Assembly: GCA_010015675.1 (NCBI GenBank)
Contig: ML977003.1
Location: forward strand, 430,440-494,439
Reading direction: 5' to 3'
DNA length: 64,000 nucleotides
Source: Byssothecium circinans
Taxonomy: Eukaryota; Ascomycota; Dothideomycetes; Pleosporales; Massarinaceae
Made by a program: the position numbers and the translations under genes. The notes under the pieces are model-generated. The model saw only the letters and a program-made list of their open reading frames with translations. It was not told the origin of the DNA and did not search any database. Shown piece by piece: positions 22,096 to 33,400 of this stretch. Position 1 is the first letter of the stretch. Every line of letters begins with the position of its first letter.

Positions 22096-25000
22096 ATGTC
22101 GCTGTTCTCGGGCTTTGGAAACAAGACGCCTGCGTCTGGCGCAGCATCAACAACTGGCACACCAGGTTTCAAACCATTATTTAGCGGCACCACGACGACC
22201 TCCTCCGGCGCGACCCCCAGCTTGTTTCCCAACCTTGGTGCCTCCACGAGCGCTCCATCTAGTACCTCGCAGCCCGCAGCTTCAGGTGGATTAGGAGGAA
22301 GTATGTTCGGAGATCTCGGTGCAAAGACGACGGCGCCCGCGTCAACATCACTTGGAGGCACAACGTCGCAGTCGCAATCCAGCGGCTTTGGCAATATGTT
22401 TTCGAACCCTTCTGGCGTTGTGCCACAGCAATCGTCGACCACAAACCCCTTGTCCAATCAGCCACAAACGAATCTCGCTGGAAAAACGTCCCTTTTTGGT
22501 TCTGTCCCAGCGCAGCAACCCCAGCATCAGTCAGGCGGACCTCTGTCGCAGTCAAACGCAGGCACCGGTCGCTCTGCACACTTCGATCATCTGCTTGAAC
22601 GGGGTCGCAAACGTAATGTTGGCGAAAATGGACTGACCAACTTCGATGAGCTACCTACACTTCAGCTGGGATTGGGTGACATTGCTCGTAAAGTGCGCAA
22701 CTTGGGCAATGGCGGCCCTTCGGCCGATCAGGTGCAGGATCGTGCTGCGTAAGTCATCTGGGATTGTCATTTGAGGCTTTACTGATTGCTCTTAGGCATT
22801 ATTTGCTCTCCGCATCGGGCGTGAAGATGGGCAGTACCCTCCGCGATCTCAATCAGTTTTCGACGCAATCCGGCTTCAATGCTGCCGGTACCGCAGGGAA
22901 CCCATTGGATACCGACGTCGACAGCTACATCTCGAACCTCCATTCTCAGTCTACATTGGCCTTGATACAGGAGGGGTTGGAACAATCAAAGCGTGACTTT
23001 GACGCCTTTCTAGAAGATAATGTGCAGATTGAATGGGACAAACAACGCCAAAAGATCTACGAACATTTTGGACTTGGCAGGCAGAGTGAAGAGATGGCTG
23101 CGTCACAGAGCACGTTTGGTGGCTCTACCGCTCCCGGGGCGTTTGGCAGATCCACTCGCAAAGGTCGTTCGATGAGACCAAAGGGTGCATCCGTCAATGG
23201 TGCATCGTTTGCTGCCTCTCAAGGTCCACCACCCGTCATCGGGTCGGTCATGTCTCCATATGGAAAGAGGACCCTCAATGGTGACTCTCAAGACAAGTCC
23301 ATGATTGCTGGGCAAACCGGACCTAGCGATCGTCATATGCGCGACAAGCAGGAGAGGTTCATGGAGACGGTCAGGAAGTTGAATGAGACAAGACTGCGGG
23401 AGGAGCACTTCCCCATCCTGCATGAGTTTGCCCAAGTGGAGAACGCGTCACGCGGAGACAACTCGGATCACTTCATCAATGCCTATAGCGCGCTTGCTTC
23501 GATCACCGGGGAGAAACAGTCGTCAATCGACGATCCTGCACTAAATCAGCCAAAAGAGCGCGGTTTCTCCGCGGATTACTTGGACGAACAGCCAAACTCA
23601 GTCAAGAGCCTTAACAACCGCCAGCGTATCCTCAATGGATCGCGTGCATATCTGGAAAAGAAGTTTTTGGACCATGTGAATGAAGTGTTGGAGAAGAACG
23701 CTCTGGATGCACGGCCCGGTGGCGCACCATCAAAGATCAACAAAATTCGAGGCTTCGTCCGAGCCAAGATAGCCCAGAAGGAGCTGGGGGCTGATGTCGA
23801 ACACTTGCAAAAGATTGGCGGTGATCAAGACGACTATCCTTGGGTTATTGTCTTTTACCTTCTTCGGGCGGGCCTAGCGCAGGATGCCTCCGAGTATGTG
23901 CGGGAGAAGAAAAACTTCTTCAGTAACAATGACCGCAACTTTCAACCCGCCATTGCGCAATATGCCAATGAGCCGGACCGACGACTGAATCTTGACCTGC
24001 AGCAGAAGATTAGCAATGCCTATTCACAGCGTACGCGGTTAGCAGCTCAGAGCGATCCATACCGTCTAGCCTGTTACAAGATTCTCGGCCGCTGCGACAT
24101 GAGCAAGCGTAATCTCAACGAGATCAAGGAGAGCATGGATGACTGGATCTGGTTACAGTTCAATCTAGCTCGCGAGGTGAATCGTGCCGAAGAGAATGCG
24201 GGAGAGATGTTCGGTCTAGATGACATTCGCGCAACCACTACCGGGATTGGCCAGCGTCACTTCATGAACGATGATGCAGAATCGGCTGGCGGCTATGGTG
24301 TCTATTTCTACCTCGCTACGCTTGCGGGCATGTTCGAACAAGCGGTAAACTTTCTCTACCAACACAACTACGTCTCTGCGGTTCACTTCGCCATTGCCCT
24401 CGACTACTACGGCTTGCTGCGAGTATCGGACTGGCATACCGCAGGTTCAGAGATCCTCACCTACACACCCAAACAACAGCCACAACTCAACTTTGGTAGA
24501 GTGGTTGGCTATTACACTGGCGACTTCCGCGCTGCTAGGCCTGATGCTGCAGCGGAGTATCTCACGCTGATATGCCTGAACGCAGATCTCCCCGGCGACG
24601 CTGGCAAACAACAAGCTGAGCTCTGCCATGAAGCTCTTCGGGAACTCGTCTTGGAAACACGAGAGTTCTCGACACTCTTGGGTGATGTCAAATCCAATGG
24701 AGAGTCGACCCCTGGCCTTATCCAAGAACGGGTACCGCTGCTCAGGTTGACCGGTCAGGATGCGGTGATCAACCAAATTGTTCGCGAGGCAGCGAAAGTA
24801 GCAGACGACAACGGCCGCACGAACGATGCGGTCTTGTTGAATCATCTCGCCGGCGAATACAACAGCGTGGTGGCTATCCTTAACCACGCATTATCCGAAG
24901 CTCTCTCCGTGGAGATCGGCCATGAACCGCTCCGTCTAGAACCTCTAAGACCACGACTACCAACCGTGGAACAACAGCAAGCCCAACAGAACACCTCAAG

Positions 25001-25570
25001 CCTAAGCATGCTCGGCACAGACGACCCTGTAGAGCTAGCAGCTAAGGTAATTCAGCTGTACGACACCAATCCGGTATTGGTGCGCAACATCGATTCAGCC
25101 AATCGCCATACACTAGGTATACTGTTCACTCTCAACAAGGTGAAGAAGGTTATTGAGGCTGGTTCGTACATGGAAGCACTCGATGTAAGTCTACTCTACC
25201 TCTCAATCTCCTTTCAAATACGCATGTACTAACATCATGCCAGCAAATCGAGGGCGTGCGCATCCTCCCCCTCAACTCGCAAGGCAACCTCTCCGACATT
25301 CGGGCCACAGCCAACAACTTTGCTCAATACCCACCCGAAATCGCCCGCAATATTGGCAATGTGATTCTCTGGTGCATTAGCTGCTGCTCCAACCATCGAT
25401 TGGTCTTGCTCAATGGTGCGTATGAAGACCCTACGAGGAAGAACTTGGCAGACCAGTTACTGCAGAAGGCGAGGGATTTGATGGTTTTTGCGGGTTTGAT
25501 TCGGTACAAGTTGCCGCCGAGGGTGTTTGAGACATTGGCAAGGGAGGGTGGGAGTGTGGGTGCATATTAG
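22096..25570 (+). CDS. NIC96: Nucleoporin Nic96/Nup93
   Basis: Three exons (22096-22748, 22796-25184, 25244-25570) give 1122 aa, close to the length of other filamentous-fungal Nic96 proteins. The first 170 residues are Gly/Ser/Thr/Gln-rich with scattered FG dipeptides (SGFGN, MFGD, SLFGS). A coiled-coil linker follows (about 195-330), including FDELPTLQLG, which resembles the conserved segment that binds the Nsp1-Nup57-Nup49 trimer. The remaining 750 residues form the alpha-helical Nic96/Nup93 domain, with PWVIVFYLLRAG and FYLATLAGMFEQAV typical of the family. The protein is a structural adaptor of the nuclear-pore inner ring. Intron joins (DRAAHYLL and EALDQIEG) keep the frame. The N-terminal extension relative to yeast is normal for filamentous ascomycetes. 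Confidence 0.93.
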
Positions 25571-26056
25571 ATGAGCTGTGAAGAGATGGTGGAGAGGATA
25601 ACAGAGGGCCTGTGATCTTGCTGGATTGCATGTATTGGTGATGGATGTAGGAGATAGGTTGCGTTGTTTCTAGATCGGTCCGTGTATCGTTTCTTGGAGC
25701 AAGCGGCATTTCTAAGCATCCCTTTTCCTTGACTAGTGCTTGACATTGTTCATAGCGAGAGAGGAGACGATGAGAAGGGAGAAGCCATCGCGACTGTGGC
25801 ATTTCAGCGAAGGCGAAAGAAATTAGTAATCAATATACACACCTGATGAGTGTCCCATCCTTGCGCACTTGGAGGTTCTCTGGTATTGACGAAAAATAAA
25901 GAGCACAAATGGTCAAAGAAACAGTGTGTTATCACACATTTGCACTTCACAGGGGGATGCGGTCCCTTCGGAGATTTCACTATCGTTCAAATGTGAGGGA
26001 TATCGTATTTGGTTATTGCGTGTACCGTTCGCAAAACTATACAATAGAATCGAAGT
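25571..26056. other. Intergenic region between convergent NIC96 and EMC10 genes
   Basis: 486 nt between convergent 3' ends. No gene or clear element seen. Confidence 0.5.
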
Positions 26057-26680
26057 CTATTCCTTTCCGCCCGCAACGACTTGGACGAGAAGAAAGAGTC
26101 CAATCGCCCACCAGTACCTGCATGATACGTTAGTGTTGCATAAATCCCGTCACAGTTACACGAGTAATACTCACTTCTGCAAAAAGGACTTCTCCGGCTC
26201 CTTCGACTCGATCTTCCCCTCCGCATTCAACACAACCGGCTTATTCAACACAGGTTTCGGTCCTGCACCCTTCTTCACGACCTCCACATCCACCTCTTTC
26301 TTGTCACCGCCATTGCCCTTTGCACTTGCGCTGAATCCCACATGATACACCTCGCCCTTCTCATCAACATGCACAACGAACTTTTGCTTGTACTGCTCCG
26401 CGAAACTCGCCGCTGACGTGACGACACCCTTCCATGACTTCGTTTTCGGATCGTGTAGGCCTACACGTACAAAGTGCTCGGACGAGTAGGAACCTTGGGG
26501 TGGTGTGTATGATGTGACGGTGCCGGTAGCAGTCTCGACGTCGTAGTCGAGTTGCGCGAGGGGGACTGGTGAGGGTACGACGGAGGATTTGGGAATCGTG
26601 GAGTCGGGAATTGGGTGTAGGTAGATTGTGACCGTAGAGGCGACTGCGCAGGGCAGGAGGAGGAGCTTCGTGAGCAGCAT
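26057..26680 (-). CDS. EMC10: ER membrane protein complex subunit 10
   Basis: Two exons (26680-26175 and 26117-26057, intron 57 nt) give 188 aa. There is a short N-terminal signal peptide (MLLTKLLLLPCAVAS), a beta-rich luminal domain with LHDPKTKSWKGVV near residues 75-87, and a C-terminal membrane helix, YWWAIGLFLLVQVVAG, encoded entirely by the small second exon. Without splicing the frame stops directly after FLQK and the anchor is lost. The layout is that of fungal Emc10, a subunit of the ER complex that inserts and stabilises multi-pass and tail-anchored membrane proteins. The start lies 561 nt from the divergent FGGY kinase gene. Confidence 0.85.
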
Positions 26681-27241
26681 GGTCGACGTATCGAGGTTGA
26701 TGTTAGGAAGTGGTCGTGTTTGGAGATGGAGCTCGTCGCTGTGGCGGAGGATTGTTTCACCGCTCCGGACTTTCCGTCACCAAATAACCCATCGCATTTC
26801 GACTGCTAAACACCAATCCCTCACAAAAGGAAAAAGGCCCTTATCGCGATCGCCGGCATCGGTCAAGGCAGAATTCTTGGAGGCTGTCGTGGCAGCATAC
26901 CGTCACGTGTACGTCTTGCATCCAGCAATTGAACCACGCCAACAACCCCCGGCTTAACCTAAGAGTGGACCTGCGACTCGCGATCCCCACGCTGCTCAGC
27001 CAAAGTCGGTTGTCAATCAGCAAAGTGGGTCCCAAAAGCACCGATTTGCAGCGCCTCAGGGCAGAGCCCCGCCCCCACCTTGCTAGAGCGTCGTGGAGCT
27101 TGCTATAGCAGCCATGTAGAAGTGAATTTTCTCAACATTGTTTTCTCTGTGAAAAGTATTCGAGCTGTTCTTCACACGCAAATCACTCGTCAAACCCCTT
27201 CCTTTTGATTGTTCACTGTGGATTCTTCTGCAGACGGCAAG
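26681..27241. other. Divergent promoter region, EMC10 and FGGY kinase genes
   Basis: 561 nt between two divergent start codons. No gene seen. Confidence 0.5.
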
Positions 27242-29181
27242 ATGGTGTCTCTTCCCAAGCGGCAGATGTCGCTTTCGACTGACCCTCGCAATGAGCTCCA
27301 TCCGCACATCGAGCACTACATCGGTATCGATGTCGGTACGGGCAGTGCGAGAGCCTGTATCATGAATGACCAGGGTGACATTGTTGGCCTTGCTTCAGAA
27401 AACATTGGCCTTTGGCAGCCACAGACTGGCTACTATGTATGCTCCTCTCCAAAAATGTCACAGCATCGGTCGATTAGGCGTACTGAGTATGGCAGGAACA
27501 ATCGACATCGGACATCTGGCGCTGTATCTGCTCTTCAGTCCGACGGGCCATCGACCAGCACAACATTGACCGAACCACTATTCGTGGTATTGGCTTTGAC
27601 GCTACGTGCTCTCTCGCCGTCTTCTCCCACGATACAGATGAACCTGTCTCTGTGACGGGCCCTAACTTCGATAACAAGGATGGAAATGACCGGAATGTCA
27701 TTCTATGGCTCGACCACCGTCCCGAAGAGGAGACGAAAAAGATCAATGCTACGAACCACAACCTGCTTCGATACGTGGGAGGCAAGATGTCAATTGAGAT
27801 GGAAATCCCGAAAGTGCTTTGGCTGAAGAATAACATGCCCAAGGAGCTCTTCGACCGCTGCAAGTTCTACGACTTGACTGACGCTCTCACTCACATTGCG
27901 ACTGGAAGCGAAACGAGAAGCTTCTGCAGTGTAGTTTGCAAGCAGGGCTTTGTACCCGTCGGTGTCGATGGGAGTGTAAAGGGGTGGCAAGAAGACTTTC
28001 TCAAGGACATCGGTCTTGAGGACCTGACCGAGGATAATTTCAAGCGGATGGGTGGGGTTGATAATGTGGTTACGTTCTTTCCTTCACAGAGCAGGATGCT
28101 CCCGCTAATGGTTTTATAGAACGGTCGATACCTCACAGCTGGTGAGCTCGTTGGTACACTCGGCGAGAAGGCTGCTGTGGATATGGGTCTGCAACCAGGC
28201 ATTGCCGTCGGTAGCGGTGTTATCGATGCGTATGCTGGCTGGATTGGTACCGTAGGTGCCAAAGTCAAGCTTGACGAGGACACTCTCGACATGGACACGC
28301 CCAAGAACGACGTCTCGCAAGCCTTTACGCGTCTCGCCGCCGTTGCCGGAACCTCTACCTGCCACCTCGCCATGTCTCGCGAGCCGGTCTTCGTAAATGG
28401 TGTCTGGGGTCCTTATCGCGATGTCTTGCTTCCAGATTACTGGATGGCTGAGGGAGGACAGAGCGCAACGGGGGAGCTTCTCAAGCACGTAATTGAGACA
28501 CATCCCGCGTTCTACGAGGCTCACTCAGTTGCTGAGACATACAACACCAACATTTACGACTTCCTCAACGAACATCTACGCGAGATGGCAGAGAAGGCAG
28601 ATGCACCACACATCTCCTGGCTCGGACGACACTTCTTCTTCTACGGTGACTTGTTTGGAAACAGATCACCCATCGCAGACCCCAACATGAAGGGCTCTGT
28701 GATCGGCCTGAGCTCCGACAAGAGTTTGGACGGTCTCGCGCTCTACTACTACGCCACCATGGAGTTTATTGCTCTCCAGACACACCAGATCGTGTCCGCG
28801 ATGAACAAGTCTGGTCACGTCATCTCCTCGATCTTCATGTCGGGATCACAATGCCAGAACGATATCTTGATGCAGCTCGTCGCCGCCGCCTGCGACATGC
28901 CCGTCCTCATCCCGCGATATGTGCATGCTGCTGTCGTGCATGGTGCAGCTATGTTGGGCGCGAAGGCGGCGAGTACGGATAAAGAGGGTAACAGCGAGCC
29001 GCTGTGGGATATCATGGATCGGTATAGCAAGGCGGGTAAAATGATCAAGCCGACTGCAGACCAGACATTGAAGAAGCTACTAGCAGCCAAGTACAAGGTC
29101 TTTCTGGAGCAGTGCGAAAGCCAACAGAGGTACAGAAGCGATGTAGATGCCGCTGTGGAAGGGTGGACGAAGGCAGAGTAA
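27242..29181 (+). CDS. FGGY-family carbohydrate kinase, D-ribulokinase-like (Ydr109c/FGGY type)
   Basis: Three exons (27242-27436, 27496-28068, 28120-29181) give 609 aa. Motifs include the phosphate-binding GIDVGTGSARA near residue 28, FDATCSL, WLDHR near 144, GLQPGIAVGSGVIDAYAG, and the adenosine-site SGSQCQNDILMQLVA region. The domain pattern matches the eukaryotic FGGY branch that includes yeast Ydr109c and human FGGY, shown to act on D-ribulose, a proposed metabolite-repair reaction. The second intron uses a GTTACG donor, chosen because it yields GGVDNVNGRYL, a conserved join. An alternative donor three bases earlier would drop one Val. Family assignment is firm; the exact pentulose or pentitol substrate is inferred. 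Confidence 0.88.
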
Positions 29182-29588
29182 AGTCTTTGCAACACGTAGC
29201 AATAGTTAGACCACGGCATGTGTTCGCCTCCGAGAAGCTAGAATGCCACGAAACTGACGCGTACACAATTTACGTGTGTTTCGCAACTATTGCCACATGC
29301 AGCTGTTGAACTGGTAAATCGGCATGTGAAGGGTGACGTTTCGTGAAAGTTCTGGGACTAGCTGGGCAGTGCGCGCCTCAGCCACAGGTACGTCATGATG
29401 CGCGTGCTTGCTGCTCCGCCCCTCCTTGTCCCTTCCTAATATCTCGCCATATATTGCCCCTCCCTCAAACTTTCTTTCTCCATTACACACCACAACAATC
29501 CGTTGTCTTCTGCCTAAACACACTTCAGAACTTGTAATTTATACCCGAGCTCCACAGACAAAACAACTTCCTTTGCACATCCGCAAAG
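29182..29588. other. Intergenic region with pyrimidine-rich leader before the RRM gene
   Basis: 407 nt. The segment 29415-29500 is CT-rich on the plus strand, typical of a strong fungal promoter and leader. No gene seen. Confidence 0.5.
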
Positions 29589-30434
29589 ATGGCTTCCACA
29601 GTCCACGTCGAGAACATCAGCTCCAAGACGACCGAAGACGAGATCAAGTCCTTCTTCAGCTTCTGCGGCAAGATCTCCTCAATCTCGGTCACGCCCACGG
29701 ACGCCGACACACAGTCCGCGTCCGTCACCTTCGAGAAGACGGCTGCTGCGAAGACGGCCCTCCTGCTAGATAACACCCAGCTCGGACCGAACTCCGTACA
29801 CGTCTCCTCTGCAAAGTCGATCGATGAAGTCGCCGGCGAGAAGGTTGCCTCTGCGGAAGAGGCCAAAGACGGTGACCACCACATCGAACAAGAAGAGAAG
29901 CCCCGCGCCCGTATCATCGCCGAGTATCTTGCCCACGGCTACACCATCTCCGACAAAGCCATCGAGCGCGCCCTAGCGATCGACCAGCAGCACGGCTTCA
30001 GCTCCAAGTTCACCGCCGCCCTCCAGAACCTCGACAACAAGTTCAAAGCTACACAGAAGGCGCAGGCCGTCGACACCAAGCTCGGCGTCACGGAGAAGGT
30101 CACCGCTGGCTGGCGCGGTCTATACAGCTACTACGACAAGGCAGCTGATACGCCGACAGGTCGGAAGCTGAGGCAGTTCTACGAAACTGGCAATAAGACG
30201 GTTCTGGATGTGCATAATGAGGCTCGCCACCTCGCGGACCTCAAGAAGAGCGATGGGTCTGGAAAGCCGACGGCTGAGCAGGCCGGTGTGCACACGCTAC
30301 CCGACTCGGATAAGACGCAGTGCAATTGCGCATCTGAGGCTGGCAAGTGCCCGTGTCCTGAGGGCAAGTGTGCTTGCTCAGGTTGCGCAAAGGCAGAGCA
30401 GGGCGAGTCTGCCGCCACCGCTCCTACTGTCTAA
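29589..30434 (+). CDS. Vip1-type RRM protein with a Cys-rich metallothionein-like C-terminus
   Basis: A single exon of 281 aa. Residues 4-75 form an RRM fold, with VHVENIS (RNP2) and ASVTFEK (RNP1 position), lacking the usual aromatic RNA-contact residues at RNP1, as in the Vip1/BPA1 family. The middle (about 95-225) is helical, with AIERALAIDQQHG and a GWRGLYSYYDKA segment. The tail carries seven cysteines within 22 residues (245, 247, 254, 256, 261, 263, 266) as CxC, CPC, CAC and SGC clusters separated by Gly/Lys, much like a small metallothionein. The RRM-plus-helical part is recognised; the Cys tail suggests metal binding but that is inference. Codon use is strongly biased to C-ending codons, suggesting high expression. 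Confidence 0.82.
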   Translation: MASTVHVENISSKTTEDEIKSFFSFCGKISSISVTPTDADTQSASVTFEKTAAAKTALLLDNTQLGPNSVHVSSAKSIDEVAGEKVASAEEAKDGDHHIEQEEKPRARIIAEYLAHGYTISDKAIERALAIDQQHGFSSKFTAALQNLDNKFKATQKAQAVDTKLGVTEKVTAGWRGLYSYYDKAADTPTGRKLRQFYETGNKTVLDVHNEARHLADLKKSDGSGKPTAEQAGVHTLPDSDKTQCNCASEAGKCPCPEGKCACSGCAKAEQGESAATAPTV

Positions 30435-33400
30435 TCACGATTCATACGAGGACGGGAAAGTTTAACGGATCAGGGCAGCTTCAGCTCTTTCGAATTACGA
30501 ATTGATGAGATGGGTATATCATTCTTGGTATGAGTCATGAATGGATGCGGGGGGTGGAGTTTCACGATAGCTCGATATCTTTTCAGCTTGTATATATCCC
30601 CTTTTCCTCTCAATGAAAACGATGTTGAAAATGACAAAGTTCTGCTTCTTGCCGTGATATCATGTTAATTCCCGAGTTTGATGAGGGGACCTTTTCGTCG
30701 AAATGGGTTGAGCTTGTACGCGATGTCCTTCAACACTGCTCAGCATACTTCTAACTCGCACCTTGTACACTACTCCAATCCCTTCTCATCAACTATAAAT
30801 GATGTATGATGCTCATCACCACGCACTTCCCTCACCTCATCGTACCCCCTCCAACCTCACAGGCTACCACAGCTGGTATCTATCCAAAACCTTCCGTTTC
30901 AACCACAGCCAACATGGACATTTCCAGGGTCCATTTCTCATCCCACCAATTTGAGTCATTCCCACCTTTCAATCGTGATTCGATGGTAAAGCTGAAACAG
31001 GAGGAGCGGCAGAGCGTCATAACTCATGGTGACGAAGAACTTTTGTTGTTGTTGGCTTTTAGAAGAGACTTGCTGAGAGACAGCATACGTTGGCATCATG
31101 GTTGGTTTTGGATATTAGACTTTCTACACCTGGATCTTTAATGTCAGGGCTAGAGGGTGACGAGCGAACGGAGCGCGCCATCCATATCCTCTGTGAGGGT
31201 TTCTGGAAGCACGACATTCAGCTACTGTCACTCGATTTGTATAGTATACGGTGTTGTGCATGTGTTCTGGAACGGAGGTGCGGACTCGCTGCTAGTATCG
31301 GGACTACCAAGAGGAGGGAGCGGAACGTTACTGATTCTATTTCCAATTTTTCCCTGTCGTCTTGGGGAGAAGATATTTGTTATCGGAGATCGTTTATTCA
31401 TATGTTGTAGACCTCCGGATTTGGAACGGAGAACTCGGAAGTGTTTGAACTGAGGGGTTGGGATGAAGGTCGGACACAGGTCTTGCGTATCAAAGTGTGT
31501 CTGGTACGGGGGTATGTGTTGGCGTTCTGGAAAAGGGAACCCATAGCATTGGTCTCGGTGGAATTATAGGATCGCTTGTTGAGTCATTTCGTACATTGGA
31601 TGGAGGGGAAAGGACGTGAGCTTCCAAATTATAGAGCCATTCGCTTTCTCGAACCCGCATAGCACTTCGCTTGAAACGATTTTTTTGGTCACTGGAGAAG
31701 CACATGAGCTGGGTCTTTGAGAAGTTCTTGTTGATATAGCGGGAATGATAGTCGCAGGAGGACGTCGCGGCTGTTGTATAGCTGGAAAGCCTGCAGTAAG
31801 ATCGGCATCAGATGCTTACTTAGCTCTTTTTGTTAGCGAAAGAGGTTTTGGTTGGTATTAGGCCAGGCTCGGGGAGACGGACGCGACATACAATATACCA
31901 CATCGTATTTTAGGAGCGAGGGTAGGGAAGCACATCTACCCCTTTGCTCTACACTTTTAGATTTCGTTGGATTGATTTTGTTTCTTGCGTTGCTCAGTTC
32001 CCACAGAAGATATGGAGATTATTCACTCCAAGTCTTTAGATCTCCTCAAGCACATCCTGGCTAACCGTTGTGCCTTTTATTTTTTTGTATAAATCTGCGT
32101 CGCAGATCTGGCTTCCTTTCGTAAGGTTGCCAAACTGTAAGAGGGGCCGCTGAAGTCCACATCGTATGGAAAGGTGGACTCTTTTAGTTGAATGCGACTA
32201 GAGGTCAGAGGTGGGATATAGATACCAACATGGTACAATTTTAAGAACGGAAAAGGACCGGGAAGCATCGGAGAGGTACAGCGTCATTTTTTTCCTCTAC
32301 AGGAGCGGAGACTCGCATGTACGTAAGGGCGGCGTCATTTTGGTACAATCGGTCGGGGAGGAAGGAAGGAGAAACATTTGGGTGGTTATATTGAATTTTT
32401 GTCCGTGGGAACGGACGGTCGTCTCAGTGATATCCAAAGACCTTATATATTGTGGAAGGAGAAAAGGAGAAGGACAAGTCGTCGTGGTCATTGTTTATAT
32501 AGAAGAGCCGACTCCCATAGATCGATAGAAATACAATTTTGGAATATAGCTACACCGATTGGAGAAGAAAGTCTAGAAACATCGACCATTTGGGGTGCAA
32601 GGGTAATTTTTTTTATCCAACCGGAGAAGAACATGTTATGTAGAGATGTGGTTTTGAATCGATTGTGAAGCATCGTGTTAAAATCGGAAGAGCTTTCCAT
32701 AGATAGGAACCGTAATCTTTCGTTAAACACTTGACCTGAAGGTCATAGATATTCTTTGAGCAGATAATAGGGCGGAGAAGCTCGATTCCGGACATATATC
32801 GACGTTTGTGATTGTTTTAGAGAGAAAGTGAGGCTTATAGTTGATGCATGATATATTACTAGAAGATGAGGACCTTCTCAATTCGGAGTTCTTCTGTCTT
32901 TGAGCCTGGAAACTGGATAGGTGCAAACATGTGCTTGTTGGACTTCGATTTTGGAAACTAGATCAGGGACCACAGGCACATGATATTCGCAATCGAGAAT
33001 TTTGAAATCATTCAAGAGCGGATCAAGGATATCGGCCCTCAACGCAGATATCAATCCTGTATGCCAACATTTTCCCTCTTCTTTTTTGGAGAGTCGCTAC
33101 AGAGAAGCGCAGACCATCATGTATTGTTCGGCGAGAATTTTGAGGGAATGAGTGAGCTCTTAGCTAAAGCCCGGTCCTCGGATATTTAAAACTTTGAAGT
33201 TTAGGTAGAGAGAGGAGAACAGTCATCGATGTAGGCCATCTTGTTTTTGTTTTGTAAAAAGGTATCCGTAGAAACAGTCGTCAAGAACCTAGAGACGCTT
33301 CAGGCCTGGTAAAGTGTTGCAAAACTTATGTACTAGACTTGTACCATCGCAGTGTATAAACTCCTGATCAACGGATAAACCGAGAACTCGGAGCAGAGAA

